Counted from the first letter of the stretch, positions 17,300 to 26,893 are shown. The stretch: DNA of 49,539 nt from an uncultured Bacteroidales bacterium (GCA_902798615.1 CADBXL010000039.1:1-49539), one strand, 5' to 3'. A program made the numbers and translations. The notes: generated by a model from the letters alone, not told the origin.

Positions 17300-17701
17300 T
17301 TATCTCTCCACCCAATTTTCCAATTGAATACCTTCAATTCTTGAGAAATGCTTTGTATTGTCTGTAACCATAATCATTCCGTTGGCTATAGCAGAGCAAC
17401 CTATAAACAAGTCAAAGTCTTCAATCATTCGACCTTTCTTTATCAGTATGTTTTTTTGCCGTCCATACTCAGATATTCCATCAGAAAATGGCACAACCTT
17501 CACCATTTGAAGGAATTGCTCAAGTAAATCAAGATTCCATTGTACGCGGTCACTATGATATGCGCCATAAGTCAGTTCCGCAACCGTTACTTCCGACACA
17601 AAACATTCTTCAGCACCTACTTCGCGTAGATGCTTACCAACATTATATTTCCCTCTAAAGAAGAAAGCTACAATGGATGTGTCAAGCAAGTATTTCTTCA
17701 T
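17300..17701 (-). CDS. PIN-domain toxin (VapC-like ribonuclease)
   Basis: 133 residues. The four acidic positions of PIN nucleases are visible: Asp7 in YLLDTSIVAFF, Glu42 in VAELTYG, Asp97 in EDFDLFIGCSAIA and Asp114 in MVTDNTKHF. The end FSRIEGIQLENWVER is typical. VapC-type toxins cut tRNA or rRNA and are blocked by a partner encoded just upstream; the gene at 17698-17937 overlaps it by 4 bases. It is an intact relative of the frameshifted toxin at 28515-28923. Confidence 0.88.
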   Translation of the reverse strand: MKKYLLDTSIVAFFFRGKYNVGKHLREVGAEECFVSEVTVAELTYGAYHSDRVQWNLDLLEQFLQMVKVVPFSDGISEYGRQKNILIKKGRMIEDFDLFIGCSAIANGMIMVTDNTKHFSRIEGIQLENWVER

Positions 17702-17937
17702 AGCGAGATGCTACTGTTCGTTGTTCTTGATGCGCGAATGTCAGCAACCATCTCGTCTGCATCCTTACTATCCTGCCATTTACCCTCAAACTGATCCACC
17801 CAAGAGCTTGTTTTGGGCTTTGCCTTGGTTACGGCGGATTTCATTGACTTGATAATCATATCCACAAGATCAAGTTTGTCCTCGGTACTCAAGTTGTATA
17901 TCTCCTTAAGACTGACATCAGAAATTGCAATTGCCAT
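17698..17937 (-). CDS. Antitoxin partner of the PIN toxin
   Basis: 79 residues. The N-terminal part (SLKEIYNLSTEDKLDLVDMIIKSM) is helical, and a C-terminal tail with WVDQFEGKWQDSKDADEMVADIRASR probably wraps the toxin. It overlaps the toxin start by 4 bases (ATGA). Assignment rests mainly on size, position and overlap. It is transcribed from the promoter at 18130-18161 through two tandem copies of a hairpin leader. Confidence 0.75.
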   Translation of the reverse strand: MAIAISDVSLKEIYNLSTEDKLDLVDMIIKSMKSAVTKAKPKTSSWVDQFEGKWQDSKDADEMVADIRASRTTNSSISL

Positions 17938-17970
17938 AACTTGAAATTTTATAGTTAATATTTTTATCTT

Positions 17971-18129
17971 CTAGTGCAAACTTAGGCTCGCATGAAGAAG
18001 GAAGTGCGTGTCAGCCCTCAAAGCTGGCGCACGATCTTTGATCCTTCGAGTGCAAACTTAGGCTCGCACGAAGAAGGAAGTGTGTGTCAGCCCATAAAGG
18101 CTGGTGCACGTTTTACAATCCTTCGAGTG
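17971..18129 (-). promoter_or_regulatory. Two tandem copies of a hairpin leader unit upstream of the antitoxin
   Basis: AGTGCAAACTTAGGCTCGCA begins copies at 17973 and 18049, and a third AGTGCAAA begins at 18126, giving 76- and 77-base periods. On the minus strand each unit starts TTTGCACT, then has a hairpin built of GTGC...CAGC / GCTG...CAC, then CTTCCTTCTTC. Single related copies lie at 32260-32328 and 34369-34450. Confidence 0.75.
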
Positions 18130-18161
18130 CAAAGATACACAATTTCCATGATACCTCCAAA
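18130..18161 (-). promoter_or_regulatory. Promoter of the toxin-antitoxin operon
   Basis: On the minus strand, TTTG (18158-18161), a 20-base gap and TATCTTTG (18130-18137). The hairpin leader units start at the last bases of this promoter. Confidence 0.8.
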
Positions 18162-18339
18162 CAAATTAAGTGAATATAATTTTCTGGAATAAATTTTCTG
18201 GTCATCATCGCTAATTTTTATTCCAAAGCTATGTACCGTGAGGTGCGTTTACTGAATCATGAAACCATTACTTTCTTGCTCTCCAACCACCCAAAATGTT
18301 AAAATTTTAGGAAATAAATGAAAAACATTAAAGAAAAGT

Positions 18340-18370
18340 TTTGATATTACTGGATTTTTTCTTACTTTTG
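18340..18370 (+). promoter_or_regulatory. Promoter of the acyltransferase transcript
   Basis: TTTG (18340-18343), a 19-base gap and TACTTTTG (18363-18370). It lies about 470 bases before the coding region. Confidence 0.75.
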
Positions 18371-18376
18371 TCACAT

Positions 18377-18837
18377 CTTCACGCCGATAATGTGTAAAAG
18401 ATAGCATCTGGCTATCTAAGCACGTTGGGAAAAGATTTCTTGCTGTGGTGGGAAATCGCATTGAGGATAACCATATATGGAAAAGGCGTTTATCACGCGC
18501 TTTGTTTCTCTGACAGCTGAAAGCGTAGGAAACTTTTGAGAATTACAGTCAAGAAGCTTAGTAACGGATAGATGCCCATGGGTATGATTATTCGCATACC
18601 CTTATTGTCATTTGTCGCTTATGGAATATCATAAGTGATATTTTGTTATACAATAAGGTGTATTGCGTCGTCATATCGGCGTGGGGTCTTGAAGTTGCTC
18701 GTTCTGACTGTAATAGGCAATTCCTACGGCCTCAGCTGTGGAGCGAGTAACGGGTATAGTCTCCACGTCTTTTTTGATTATGGAAAACAACCAATAAACA
18801 CTTTCATAAACAGCCGAATCTGGAGTCTATAGGCATT
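18377..18837 (+). promoter_or_regulatory. Long structured 5' leader of the acyltransferase gene
   Basis: About 460 bases without a convincing gene separate the promoter from the coding region. Clear hairpins are AGATAGC/GCTATCT (18399-18417) and GGGTATG/CATACCC (18580-18601), the latter followed by TTATTGTCATTTG, a weak terminator-like tract. Its base composition is more balanced than the AT-rich gene it precedes. I could not match it to a named riboswitch by eye. Confidence 0.5.
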
Positions 18838-19935
18838 ATGACTCATATGTATAAAAATGCGTCAAAACGATCTGTAAACTTTGAAATCCTAAGAATTCTC
18901 GCCATGTATTTTGTAGTAGTATACCATTTCTTTTCTCACGGACTTCATTGTTTTGACGGAGAGAAAATTTATTTTGTTTTACATGACACATTAGGATGTA
19001 TTAATTTTATTGGTTCTGAACTTATATATAACATTGTTCAAATAGCCGTTAATTTGTATGTAATGATAACTGGCTATTTTCTTATAGAGAATACAACATT
19101 CAAGTTAGAAAAGATAATAAAAATTTGGATGCAAATGTTCTTCTATTCGTCAATTATTGGCTTCGTCCTTTTTATTTCTACAAATTTAATAAATACTGAC
19201 GATCTTCTTAAATGTTTTTTGCCATTTAAAACAGACGCTTATTGGTTTGTTACACAATATATTGCATTGATTGCCCTTTCACCTTTCATCACTTATATGA
19301 CAAAAGGTATTGTAAAGCAACAATATATGTTATTATTGTGTGTCATGTGTCTTTTGACATTAGAACTATATAAATTTCCATTTGCATATAACTTTGGAAA
19401 TACATTTGGCAATTCTCTGTTGTTCTTCATAACTCTGTTTTTAACAGGAGGTTATATCAAAAAATTTGGTTCTTTTAGTTGCTTTCGTTTAAGTGAAATA
19501 CAACTGTTTACTATTACATACATAATAACAATAGTATGGGCAATAGCAAAGTCTACTGCATTAGGAAATAAAGTATCTATTGTTGGCTTTCCATATCATA
19601 GCATGACTTATATCGAAGCTATCACTTTCTTTCAGATGTTTGCAAAAATTAAGTTTAAGAGTAAATTATGGAAATTTATTGCATCTGTTGCTCCATATAC
19701 ATTTGGAGTATATTTGATAAGTGATAATAGATACGTAAGAATGTGGATATGGGACGATATCGTATCTGTATATCAATATGTGTCATCTGTATTCTTTATT
19801 CCATATGCAATTTTTTCAGCATTAACAATAATGATTGTATGTATGTTTGTTGATGCTTTAAGAACTAAATTTTTTTCTGTTTGTAAGGTAGATTCTATAC
19901 TAAAAAATATAAGATTCTGCTGCTTACAAGGATGA
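18838..19935 (+). CDS. Acyltransferase-3 family membrane protein
   Basis: 365 residues with about ten hydrophobic segments. The N-terminal NFEILRILAMYFVVVYHFFSHG carries the conserved R and the catalytic-type H of the acyltransferase-3 (OafA/WecH-like) family, and YWFVTQYIALIALSPFI fits the family core. Such proteins add acetyl or other acyl groups to surface polysaccharides. The start may be at 18838 or the in-frame Met at 18847. The gene is clearly more AT-rich than its neighbours and stands alone, consistent with acquisition by transfer. It has a long leader and a REP-like element just downstream. Confidence 0.85.
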   Translation: MTHMYKNASKRSVNFEILRILAMYFVVVYHFFSHGLHCFDGEKIYFVLHDTLGCINFIGSELIYNIVQIAVNLYVMITGYFLIENTTFKLEKIIKIWMQMFFYSSIIGFVLFISTNLINTDDLLKCFLPFKTDAYWFVTQYIALIALSPFITYMTKGIVKQQYMLLLCVMCLLTLELYKFPFAYNFGNTFGNSLLFFITLFLTGGYIKKFGSFSCFRLSEIQLFTITYIITIVWAIAKSTALGNKVSIVGFPYHSMTYIEAITFFQMFAKIKFKSKLWKFIASVAPYTFGVYLISDNRYVRMWIWDDIVSVYQYVSSVFFIPYAIFSALTIMIVCMFVDALRTKFFSVCKVDSILKNIRFCCLQG

Positions 19936-19960
19936 AACCACATATCCTTATTTTAACGTG

Positions 19961-20135
19961 AGTTCGACGAATTCAAGACTGCGAGGGCTGAAAGCCCGAC
20001 ACCTAATAGGGCAGTCCGTAAGGGCTGTTATTCTATAGATGCGTGATTAAGCGGACTGCCCTGTTAAATGCCGCTCCTTCAGAGCTTCTTCAACCACATG
20101 TTTTTCAACGACATACGAGTTGATGAAATTCTTCG
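19961..20135. repeat. REP-like palindromic element (GGGCTGAAAGCCC type), copy 1
   Basis: The first 90 bases (19961-20050) match 49430-49519 with a single difference. It contains GGGCTGAAAGCCC and GGGCAGTCCGTAAGGGCTGT, then an inverted partner GCGGACTGCCCTGTTAA. A related, mostly inverted version lies at 48767-48900. Confidence 0.85.
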
Positions 20136-20168
20136 AACTATCGTTAATTGCAAATTTTCTTTTTCGAT

Positions 20169-21404
20169 TTACTTCTGCAACAGTCTGTTACTCATATATC
20201 TCACAGGATACCAAACGGCTATCCAACCTACTGCAATAACGGTTAGAAAGACTATTGCCACGTCGATATAATGCACACTAACAGGATAGGCATCAACAAC
20301 AAACGAACCGCTTGAAGAGCCGAGACGCACAAAGCCATATTGTTGCTGTAACCAGCAGAGCAAGAGTCCGAGAAGTACTCCTGCAACAGCACCGATAAGT
20401 GTTATCATCCTTCCCTCAAGCATGAATATATCTGATATCTGCTTGTCGGATGCGCCAAGACAACGCAGCGTTTCCACATCATTCTTCTTGTCGATTATGA
20501 GCATTGACAATGAACCTATGATATTAAAGCATGCAACCACAAGAATGAAAGTCAGGAAGATATAAGCCATGAGCTTCTCTATCTCCATAACATTGAACGT
20601 GTCTGCCTGTTGCTCGTAGCGATTCAGCACACGGAACTTGTCTCCTGCCACCTTCTGCATCTTCTTCTGCACGGCATCAACATCCACACCAGGTTTCAGT
20701 TTCAATTCAAGTGCTGTAAGCTCACCGTCACAGCCAAAGAGATTACGGGCAAACTGTATGGAGGTTAGGATGTAATTCTTGTCATAGCGTGACTGCTGAA
20801 CGCTGAATACCACTCCCGGAGAAAGCAAGGAATCAACGACAAATCCGTCCATAGGATCTGACAGATCCAACTGCCCCTCACGACGCGGTGCATAGATATT
20901 AAGATAACCGTCCCAACGGGCACCTGTACCAAGCGACTGCGCCAGTCTTATGCCCATAATACCATACTGCAGATCGGCTACATGAAGCTCGTAAGCGCCA
21001 TCACCATACAGGAGATTCTGAATGTTTACAAGTTTGTTGAAGTTATCATCCACACCCTTTATCATCACCATTGACTGCTGGTCACGATAGATAGTGAGAG
21101 CCTGATCTTCCACGCACTCTGTAGCCACATCAATCTCAGGGAATTGGCGTATCTTAGCCAGTTCAGGAGCATCTGCCGGGGCATACTTGCCCATAGCAGG
21201 TACTATCTCAATCTGCGGGTCAAACTGAGTAAAGAAACCTGCCACCATATCGTGGAAACCATTGAAGACACTGAGCACGACAACAAGTGCCATCGTGGCA
21301 ACAGCAACGCCCACAACGGATATAAACGATATCAGGTTGATTACGTTGGTACTCTTCTTTGAAAAGAGATACCTACGGGATATATAGAACGGAAAAGAAG
21401 ACAT
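20169..21404 (-). CDS. FtsX/LolE-type ABC transporter permease
   Basis: 411 residues from the ATG at 21404. A TTG start at 21428 would only add residues encoded by the adjoining C-rich repeat, so it was not chosen. The N-terminal MSSFPFYISRRYLFSKKSTNVINLISFISVVGVAVATMAL is the typical start of lipoprotein-releasing LolC/E permeases. A large periplasmic domain (about 60-265) follows, then three membrane segments with the FtsX signature DVETLRCLGASDKQISDIFMLEG. It probably helps extract lipoproteins from the inner membrane. It lies downstream of rbfA on the same strand, separated by a C-rich module. Confidence 0.88.
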   Translation of the reverse strand: MSSFPFYISRRYLFSKKSTNVINLISFISVVGVAVATMALVVVLSVFNGFHDMVAGFFTQFDPQIEIVPAMGKYAPADAPELAKIRQFPEIDVATECVEDQALTIYRDQQSMVMIKGVDDNFNKLVNIQNLLYGDGAYELHVADLQYGIMGIRLAQSLGTGARWDGYLNIYAPRREGQLDLSDPMDGFVVDSLLSPGVVFSVQQSRYDKNYILTSIQFARNLFGCDGELTALELKLKPGVDVDAVQKKMQKVAGDKFRVLNRYEQQADTFNVMEIEKLMAYIFLTFILVVACFNIIGSLSMLIIDKKNDVETLRCLGASDKQISDIFMLEGRMITLIGAVAGVLLGLLLCWLQQQYGFVRLGSSSGSFVVDAYPVSVHYIDVAIVFLTVIAVGWIAVWYPVRYMSNRLLQK

Positions 21405-21615
21405 AAGACCTACCCCATCCCTCCCCAAGGGAGGGTGTTTTATATAGTAAAGAACGCCCCAATAGACTTCCTATATAAGTTCTCTGGGTAATAAATTAGA
21501 TTGTTATTATTGAGTTTATATTCATCCGCACCCCTTTCCAAAAAAAATGTAACTACTCCCCCATGTGGGGGAGGGGGGGAGGAACCCTCCCTCGGGGAGG
21601 GTACTGGGTGGGCCT
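21405..21615. repeat. C-rich inverted-repeat module, rbfA-permease gap
   Basis: The left arm (21405-21437) has CCTACCCCATCCCTCCCCAAGG. The right side (about 21554-21614) has CCCCATGTGGGGGAGG, CCCTCCCTCGGGGAGGGT and GGGTGGGC. It touches the permease start on one side and the rbfA stop on the other. Confidence 0.8.
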
Positions 21616-21951
21616 CTACTTCTTCAGCAACTCGTCAATCTTCTCCAGATAGTCAAGGGAATCATCGATGAAGAAACGAAGTTCAGGGATGATGCGCAAC
21701 TGATTACGGACACGGGTGCCGAGTTCGTAACGGATCTGCTTTTCATTTGCCTGAATGTTCTTGATAATCTCCTCACCACGCTCAGAAGGGAACACGCTAA
21801 GGTTTGCTGTGCATATACTGAGGTCTGGAGAGATACGTACACGAGTAACACTTACCAGCACACCCGGCATCATGCGTGTCTGTGCCTGGAATATTGAAGC
21901 CAACTCCTTCTGGAGCATACGGCATATACGAGCTTGTCTTGTTTCTTGCAT
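21616..21951 (-). CDS. rbfA: 30S ribosome-binding factor A
   Basis: 111 residues. It matches the small KH-like RbfA family: RQARICRMLQKELASIFQ, the central VSVTRVRISPDLSICTANLSVFP and the C-terminal RNQLRIIPELRFFIDDSLDYLEKIDELLKK. It assists 16S rRNA maturation and cold adaptation. The pair rbfA followed by an FtsX/LolE permease is common in Bacteroidetes. C-rich inverted repeats flank it on both sides. Confidence 0.93.
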   Translation of the reverse strand: MQETRQARICRMLQKELASIFQAQTRMMPGVLVSVTRVRISPDLSICTANLSVFPSERGEEIIKNIQANEKQIRYELGTRVRNQLRIIPELRFFIDDSLDYLEKIDELLKK

Positions 21952-22116
21952 AAAAAAAAAAAAAACAGCCCCTCACCTGCCCTTCGGGCATCCTCTCCCC
22001 GAGGGGCGAGGGGAAAATTACATTTTATCGCTTAAAATCTATCCTTTAAAGGATTTTTACTAACTTCTTCCTCGCCCCTTGGGGAGAGGATGCCCAAAGG
22101 GCAGGTGAGGGGCCTT
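21952..22116. repeat. C-rich inverted-repeat module, GH25-rbfA gap
   Basis: The left arm (about 21965-22014) has CCCCTCACCTGCCCTTCGGG and CCCCGAGGGGCGAGGGG. The right arm (about 22068-22114) has CCTCGCCCCTTGGGGAGAGG and GGGCAGGTGAGGGG and is its complement. A run of 13 A lies at 21952-21964, right beside the rbfA start. It fills the whole gap. Confidence 0.87.
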
Positions 22117-23904
22117 TTAATTGCCACAAAACCTTTCCCATTCAGTCTGGAAGCCATTGAACACATTGATATCGACCTCAGTATTGATACCCTTGACACG
22201 ACCGTCAGGACACAACTGCCAATATACAAGGTTCACATTCGGACGATACATTCCATAGCGAGCTATCCATACGTTGTATTTCTTCATCAGGTCGGGTGCA
22301 GCTGGCAGGTGTTTGTCTACGAACTTCTGACTGACATATAGAATAGGCTTCACACCGTATGCCTGCTCAACCATATTCAGCCACTTTCGTATATGGGCAA
22401 ACATCACCTTTGTTCCACCCATCTGCCTAATCTGCCCAGCAGTCGGCTCAACATCAAGCACAGGAGGGAAGTCACCATGCTGATAGCGCGAATTCTTCAG
22501 AAAGAACATTGCCTGATCAACTCCAGGTGTCTTGGTTGAGAAGAAGTGATACGTTCCCACTTTATACCCATGGGCATGAGCAGCACGATAGTCTGCCAAA
22601 TAGTAATTATTCTTAATACTCTTACCCTCGGTTGATTTGATATAGATGAACGAAATCTTATAATTCACATCACCCGATATTGTCTTCTTGCTAAGGTTAC
22701 CAAGGTGCGTTATCTTGAGGTCGTTCCAATTTATGCTAAACCTCTGAAGCTTGTTCCTTACGCGCAGCACCTTCTTTCCCTTACGGTTACGCACCCACTT
22801 CTTCACCTTCATCACCTTCTCGTGCTGATAACGGGAAATGTCAATGCCATAGATTCGCTCCTCGGTATAGGTGATGAGTTCGCCAAGATAACTGCCATCC
22901 TTCCATTCACCTATACGCATTCGCATACCAGGCGTGAGAGCCAGGCCAAAGCCTGAACGTAAGCCATGAAGCCAGTTTCCTTCGTAGTAGCCACCATCAT
23001 TCTTATATAGCTTTCCATAACCATGATAGCAGCCAGCAGAATCCACAGTACCGATATAGGTTCCTATAGAGTCAATCCTAACATGGCTTGGCAATACCAT
23101 TCTCGGAGCCGGACGCTTTGCGAGATGCTGCTTTATCACGTCGGTACAGAATGTATTCAAACTGGTAGAGAGATAGTATGGCTTTCTGCTATCCTGTGTA
23201 CGGATCACTACCATACCGTTCTTCTCCTTCACCGTTTCACACTCCACACGCACAGGTCGGGCAGAGGCTTTTTCCGATTCATTTACCCAAGCGTAATATC
23301 GTGAACGCAATTCGAGACGCAACGAGGTCTTATCGTCAATTTTCGCAAGAACCTTGGCAATAGCCTCAAGCGAATCCTTTGAGTGATGCATATATTCACT
23401 CGCACGAGTAACAACATCAAAGCCATCCTCTGTCACATTATGTGTGCGGATATAATAGTCAGCATGTTCTTCCTGCTCCTTTATATTGGCAAGAAGCCTC
23501 TTTACCGATGCTCTCTGACGTACAACTATTGCGTGCAACTGCTCACTGCTTGCCTTACATAGTGAGGCCGTATCACTTTTCATTACCATCAGTCTACCCT
23601 TGCATGAAGGTATCACAGGAAGCCAATTCACCCATTGACCGGGAATTGAATATGTGACGGTGGACACATTTGAATGTTTGTCCGGTCTGCCTCCCACGAA
23701 AAGCGAATCGCCCTGAACATCGCGAAAGGACATCAGCGTATCATTACCCGACAACAATAGAAAACAATCCTCGCGCTCTACTTTCGCATCTGTCATTGCA
23801 ATTTCCTCTGAAGACACAGTACGCGACTGCCAAAGGAGCACTACAACAATGATGCAGAGTACGACTATAGGAAATATACTATACTTAATTACCTTTTGTT
23901 TCAT
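22117..23904 (-). CDS. GH25 lysozyme-like protein with MORN-type repeats
   Basis: 595 residues. One N-terminal membrane segment (VIKYSIFPIVVLCIIVVVLLW) anchors it. A long region of no known fold (about 40-270) precedes MORN-like repeats (YHGYGKLYKNDGGYYEGNWLHGLRSGFG, about 310-345). The last 245 residues form a GH25 muramidase domain with YGIDISRYQ, FIYIKSTEG, GTYHFFST and the catalytic-type VLDVEP. It likely cuts peptidoglycan in the periplasm. The domain order (anchor, MORN, GH25) is less usual than a plain secreted lysozyme. The stop lies at the edge of the C-rich module. Confidence 0.87.
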   Translation of the reverse strand: MKQKVIKYSIFPIVVLCIIVVVLLWQSRTVSSEEIAMTDAKVEREDCFLLLSGNDTLMSFRDVQGDSLFVGGRPDKHSNVSTVTYSIPGQWVNWLPVIPSCKGRLMVMKSDTASLCKASSEQLHAIVVRQRASVKRLLANIKEQEEHADYYIRTHNVTEDGFDVVTRASEYMHHSKDSLEAIAKVLAKIDDKTSLRLELRSRYYAWVNESEKASARPVRVECETVKEKNGMVVIRTQDSRKPYYLSTSLNTFCTDVIKQHLAKRPAPRMVLPSHVRIDSIGTYIGTVDSAGCYHGYGKLYKNDGGYYEGNWLHGLRSGFGLALTPGMRMRIGEWKDGSYLGELITYTEERIYGIDISRYQHEKVMKVKKWVRNRKGKKVLRVRNKLQRFSINWNDLKITHLGNLSKKTISGDVNYKISFIYIKSTEGKSIKNNYYLADYRAAHAHGYKVGTYHFFSTKTPGVDQAMFFLKNSRYQHGDFPPVLDVEPTAGQIRQMGGTKVMFAHIRKWLNMVEQAYGVKPILYVSQKFVDKHLPAAPDLMKKYNVWIARYGMYRPNVNLVYWQLCPDGRVKGINTEVDINVFNGFQTEWERFCGN

Positions 23905-24137
23905 TTAGTCGAAAGTCTAAGGACTTCTGTTATTTTCAAACTCTGATTTGCGAAGCCTGTTGAGCCTTGCTGAAATACAAAGTTTTTTCTGAAAACGAAA
24001 AAAAGAAATAAACGAAAATATACCGTTTATTCAGTTAATTCCGTGTTCGAAAAAAAGTCTTTTGTCTTTTTCCTTTTATTAGACGACAAAATTACACATT
24101 TTTTTTTTCATAAATGCATGTTATGGATATTTTTTTT

Positions 24138-24145
24138 TATCTTTG
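24138..24145 (+). promoter_or_regulatory. -7 box of the comM promoter
   Basis: TATCTTTG lies about 40 bases before the start at 24186. No clear TTTG is found at the -33 position, so it is only a partial match. Confidence 0.5.
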
Positions 24146-24185
24146 CATCAAAATTCATCATCTACCCTAAAATAATCTTTATCTT

Positions 24186-25748
24186 ATGCTTGTAAAAACA
24201 TATAGCGCTGCAATAAACGGTCTGGAGGTTACTACTGTCACGGTAGAGGTAAGCGTAGAAGCTGGGCAATGTCTCTATCTCTCTGGATTGGGAGACGAAG
24301 CTGTGCGAGAAAGCCAAAACAGAGTAAGGACTGCTTTCCTGTATAGTGGATATAAGTTCCCGAACAAGTGTATTACCATAAACCTTGCTCCAGCAGACCT
24401 ACGTAAAGAAGGAACATCATTCGACTTACCCATAGCCATAGGCATCATTGCCGCCAATGAGGATATGCCAAAAGAGCCACTCGATAAGTACCTCCTTATC
24501 GGTGAACTTGGTCTTGACGGTTCTCTCCAACCCATCCGAGGTGCCCTTCCTATTGCCATCAAGGCAAGGAAAGAAGGTTATAAGGGCATGATTCTTCCTC
24601 GTGCAAATGCGTGTGAAGCAGCTGTTGTGAATAATCTTGAAATCTATGGAATGGACTCTCTGGCTGAAGTTGTACAATTTCTGTCGGGACAGATAGAGGC
24701 AAGCCCTTTGGAATACGACACAAGAAAAGTATTCTATGAACAACAGGCAAGTGGAAGCGACCTCGACTTTGCAGATGTAAAAGGTCAAGACTCTGTGAAA
24801 CGTGCAATGGAAGTGGCGGCCGCTGGTGGACATAATATGATTATGATAGGTCCTCCGGGCTCAGGTAAGTCTATGATGGCAAAGCGTCTGCCGAGCATCC
24901 TCCCTCCCCTATCCCTCGCTGAAAGTCTCGAAACAACGCAGATTCATAGTATTGCCGGTAAACTCGGTAGCAAAAACGGTAATGCTTCCGCTCTTATCAC
25001 TCAGCGTCCTTTCAGAAGTCCGCATCATACCATTTCACAGGTGGCATTGGTTGGCGGTGGCTCTAAGGCTATGCCTGGGGAAATATCCCTCGCCCATAAT
25101 GGAGTTCTCTTCTGTGACGAGCTTCCTGAATTCAACAAAAGCACGCTGGAAGTGTTGCGACAACCTCTTGAAGACCGTTACATCACTATCTCACGCGCAA
25201 AATACACGATTGACTATCCATGCTCATTTATGTTCGTTGCCAGCGCCAACCCATGTCCATGCGGTTACTATGGTGACCCCACGCATCATTGCGTCTGTAC
25301 TCCCAACCAGATACAAAGGTACATGAACAAGATCTCTGGTCCTTTGCTCGACCGTATTGATATACAGATAGATATTGTGGCAGTTCCTTTCTCAGAACTA
25401 TCGAAAACAGCACAGGGCGAATCGTCGGAAGAAATCCGCAAACGTGTCATAGCTGCCCGTCAGATTCAGACCGAGCGTTTCAAGAAAGAAAAGGCTGTTC
25501 ATTGCAACGCACAGATGACAGACCGAATGCTACAAAAGTATTGTGCTATAGACGAGCAGACCACAACCCTTCTCCATAACGCTATGGAGCGTCTGCATCT
25601 CTCTGCAAGGGCATACTCTCGCATTCTGAAGGTGGCAAGGACTATTGCCGATCTCGATGGTTCTGAGAATATCCAGACGCAACACATAGCTGAGGCTATT
25701 GGCTATAGGCAGTTGGATAGAGGCGATTGGGCTGAAAGAGGAATGTAA
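24186..25748 (+). CDS. comM: YifB/ComM-family Mg-chelatase-like AAA ATPase
   Basis: 520 residues, normal for the family. The N-terminal LonC-like domain ([19 protein letters not shown], about 1-175) is followed by the AAA+ core with Walker [16 protein letters not shown] and Walker [12 protein letters not shown]. The cysteine-rich [19 protein letters not shown] and the C-terminal Mg-chelatase domain ([21 protein letters not shown]) complete the family pattern. ComM is a hexameric helicase that extends heteroduplex during natural transformation. Whether this organism is competent is not shown. The cation efflux gene follows 41 bases later. Confidence 0.93.
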   Translation: MLVKTYSAAINGLEVTTVTVEVSVEAGQCLYLSGLGDEAVRESQNRVRTAFLYSGYKFPNKCITINLAPADLRKEGTSFDLPIAIGIIAANEDMPKEPLDKYLLIGELGLDGSLQPIRGALPIAIKARKEGYKGMILPRANACEAAVVNNLEIYGMDSLAEVVQFLSGQIEASPLEYDTRKVFYEQQASGSDLDFADVKGQDSVKRAMEVAAAGGHNMIMIGPPGSGKSMMAKRLPSILPPLSLAESLETTQIHSIAGKLGSKNGNASALITQRPFRSPHHTISQVALVGGGSKAMPGEISLAHNGVLFCDELPEFNKSTLEVLRQPLEDRYITISRAKYTIDYPCSFMFVASANPCPCGYYGDPTHHCVCTPNQIQRYMNKISGPLLDRIDIQIDIVAVPFSELSKTAQGESSEEIRKRVIAARQIQTERFKKEKAVHCNAQMTDRMLQKYCAIDEQTTTLLHNAMERLHLSARAYSRILKVARTIADLDGSENIQTQHIAEAIGYRQLDRGDWAERGM

Positions 25749-25789
25749 GAGATTAAAATATTAAGATATTAAGAGAATAAAAGATAAAA

Positions 25790-26893
25790 ATGGACCGCAG
25801 TTCGCAAATCATTCGCACCAGTTGGATAGGTATAGCAGCCAATGTGTTATTGGCAGGTTTCAAAGCAACAGTAGGCATTCTTGCCAATTCTGTGGCTATC
25901 ATAATGGATGCTGTAAATAACCTTAGCGATGCGCTTTCAAGTGTCATAACCATCGTTGGCACAAAACTCTCACAACGACCTGCCGATCGCAAACATCCCT
26001 TCGGTTTCGGGCGTATAGAGTATTTTAGTGCCATAATAATTGCAATTATCGTGCTATCTGCCGGCATTACTTCGTTCATAGAGTCGGTGAAGAAGATTTT
26101 CGACCCTACAGAGCCGGAATATACAACGGTAACGCTCGTGGTAATAGTTGTAGCTATTGTGGTAAAACTGATACTGGGACAGTATGTCAAGTGCAAGGGA
26201 GAGCAACTAAAGAGCGACGCGTTGATAGCCTCTGGCTCTGATGCTTTATTCGATGCTGTCATTACTCTTGCAACACTTGTATCTGCAGGTATCATGCTAC
26301 TATGGAACGTTTCTCTCGATGGAATCCTCGGAGCCTTGATTTCCGTTGTCATAATCAAGGCAGGAATAGAAATGCTCGCCTCACCTATCAACGAACTTCT
26401 TGGTACGAGCATTTCGGCAGAACTCACCCATCAGATTCATAAAGAAGTATCTGAGTTTGAGGGTGTTCATGGCGTGTTCGACCTTATTCTGCATAACTAC
26501 GGTCCTGATGTGAAGATCGGTTCACTGCACATAAATGTCAATGACACGATGTCGGCTCACGACATTCATGGTCTTACTCGCAAGATATCCATGCAAATGT
26601 TTGAGCGTCACGGAATCATAATGACCGTTGGAGTCTATGCCATAGCTACGGGCGAGAACAAACGAGCAGAATTGCAGACGAAGGTAATGCAGACTCTCGC
26701 AGCCCACAAGGATATTGTTCAGGTGCATGGCTTCTACTATTCAGAGAAAGACAATATGCTCTCCGTAGATGTCATTCCTGATATCTCCGTCCACGATGAT
26801 GCAACTCTCATCAACCAACTCACCACAGAGATACAGACTTTGGTACCAGATATGCAAGTATTCATAGTTGTGGATCATAATTATACAGAATAA
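25790..26893 (+). CDS. Cation diffusion facilitator family metal exporter
   Basis: 367 residues. Hydrophobic segments cover about residues 10-180 and carry the family pattern MDAVNNLSDALSSV followed by DRKHPFGFGRIEYFSA. A second acidic motif is SDALFDAVITL. A cytosolic metallochaperone-like domain (about 195-280, VHGVFDLILHNYGPDVKIGSLHI) and an extra C-terminal ferredoxin-like region follow; the latter makes it longer than the 300-residue FieF. It probably exports zinc, iron or manganese with proton exchange. The metal cannot be fixed from sequence. Confidence 0.9.
   Translation: MDRSSQIIRTSWIGIAANVLLAGFKATVGILANSVAIIMDAVNNLSDALSSVITIVGTKLSQRPADRKHPFGFGRIEYFSAIIIAIIVLSAGITSFIESVKKIFDPTEPEYTTVTLVVIVVAIVVKLILGQYVKCKGEQLKSDALIASGSDALFDAVITLATLVSAGIMLLWNVSLDGILGALISVVIIKAGIEMLASPINELLGTSISAELTHQIHKEVSEFEGVHGVFDLILHNYGPDVKIGSLHINVNDTMSAHDIHGLTRKISMQMFERHGIIMTVGVYAIATGENKRAELQTKVMQTLAAHKDIVQVHGFYYSEKDNMLSVDVIPDISVHDDATLINQLTTEIQTLVPDMQVFIVVDHNYTE

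Noticed and set aside
18130-18380. Invertible promoter segment between the toxin-antitoxin and acyltransferase units
   Set aside because: Both divergent promoters are present, but I found no convincing inverted repeats bounding the segment and no invertase gene.
21405-21428. TTG start for the FtsX/LolE-type permease
   Set aside because: The extra residues are translation of the C-rich repeat; the ATG at 21404 fits the family start.
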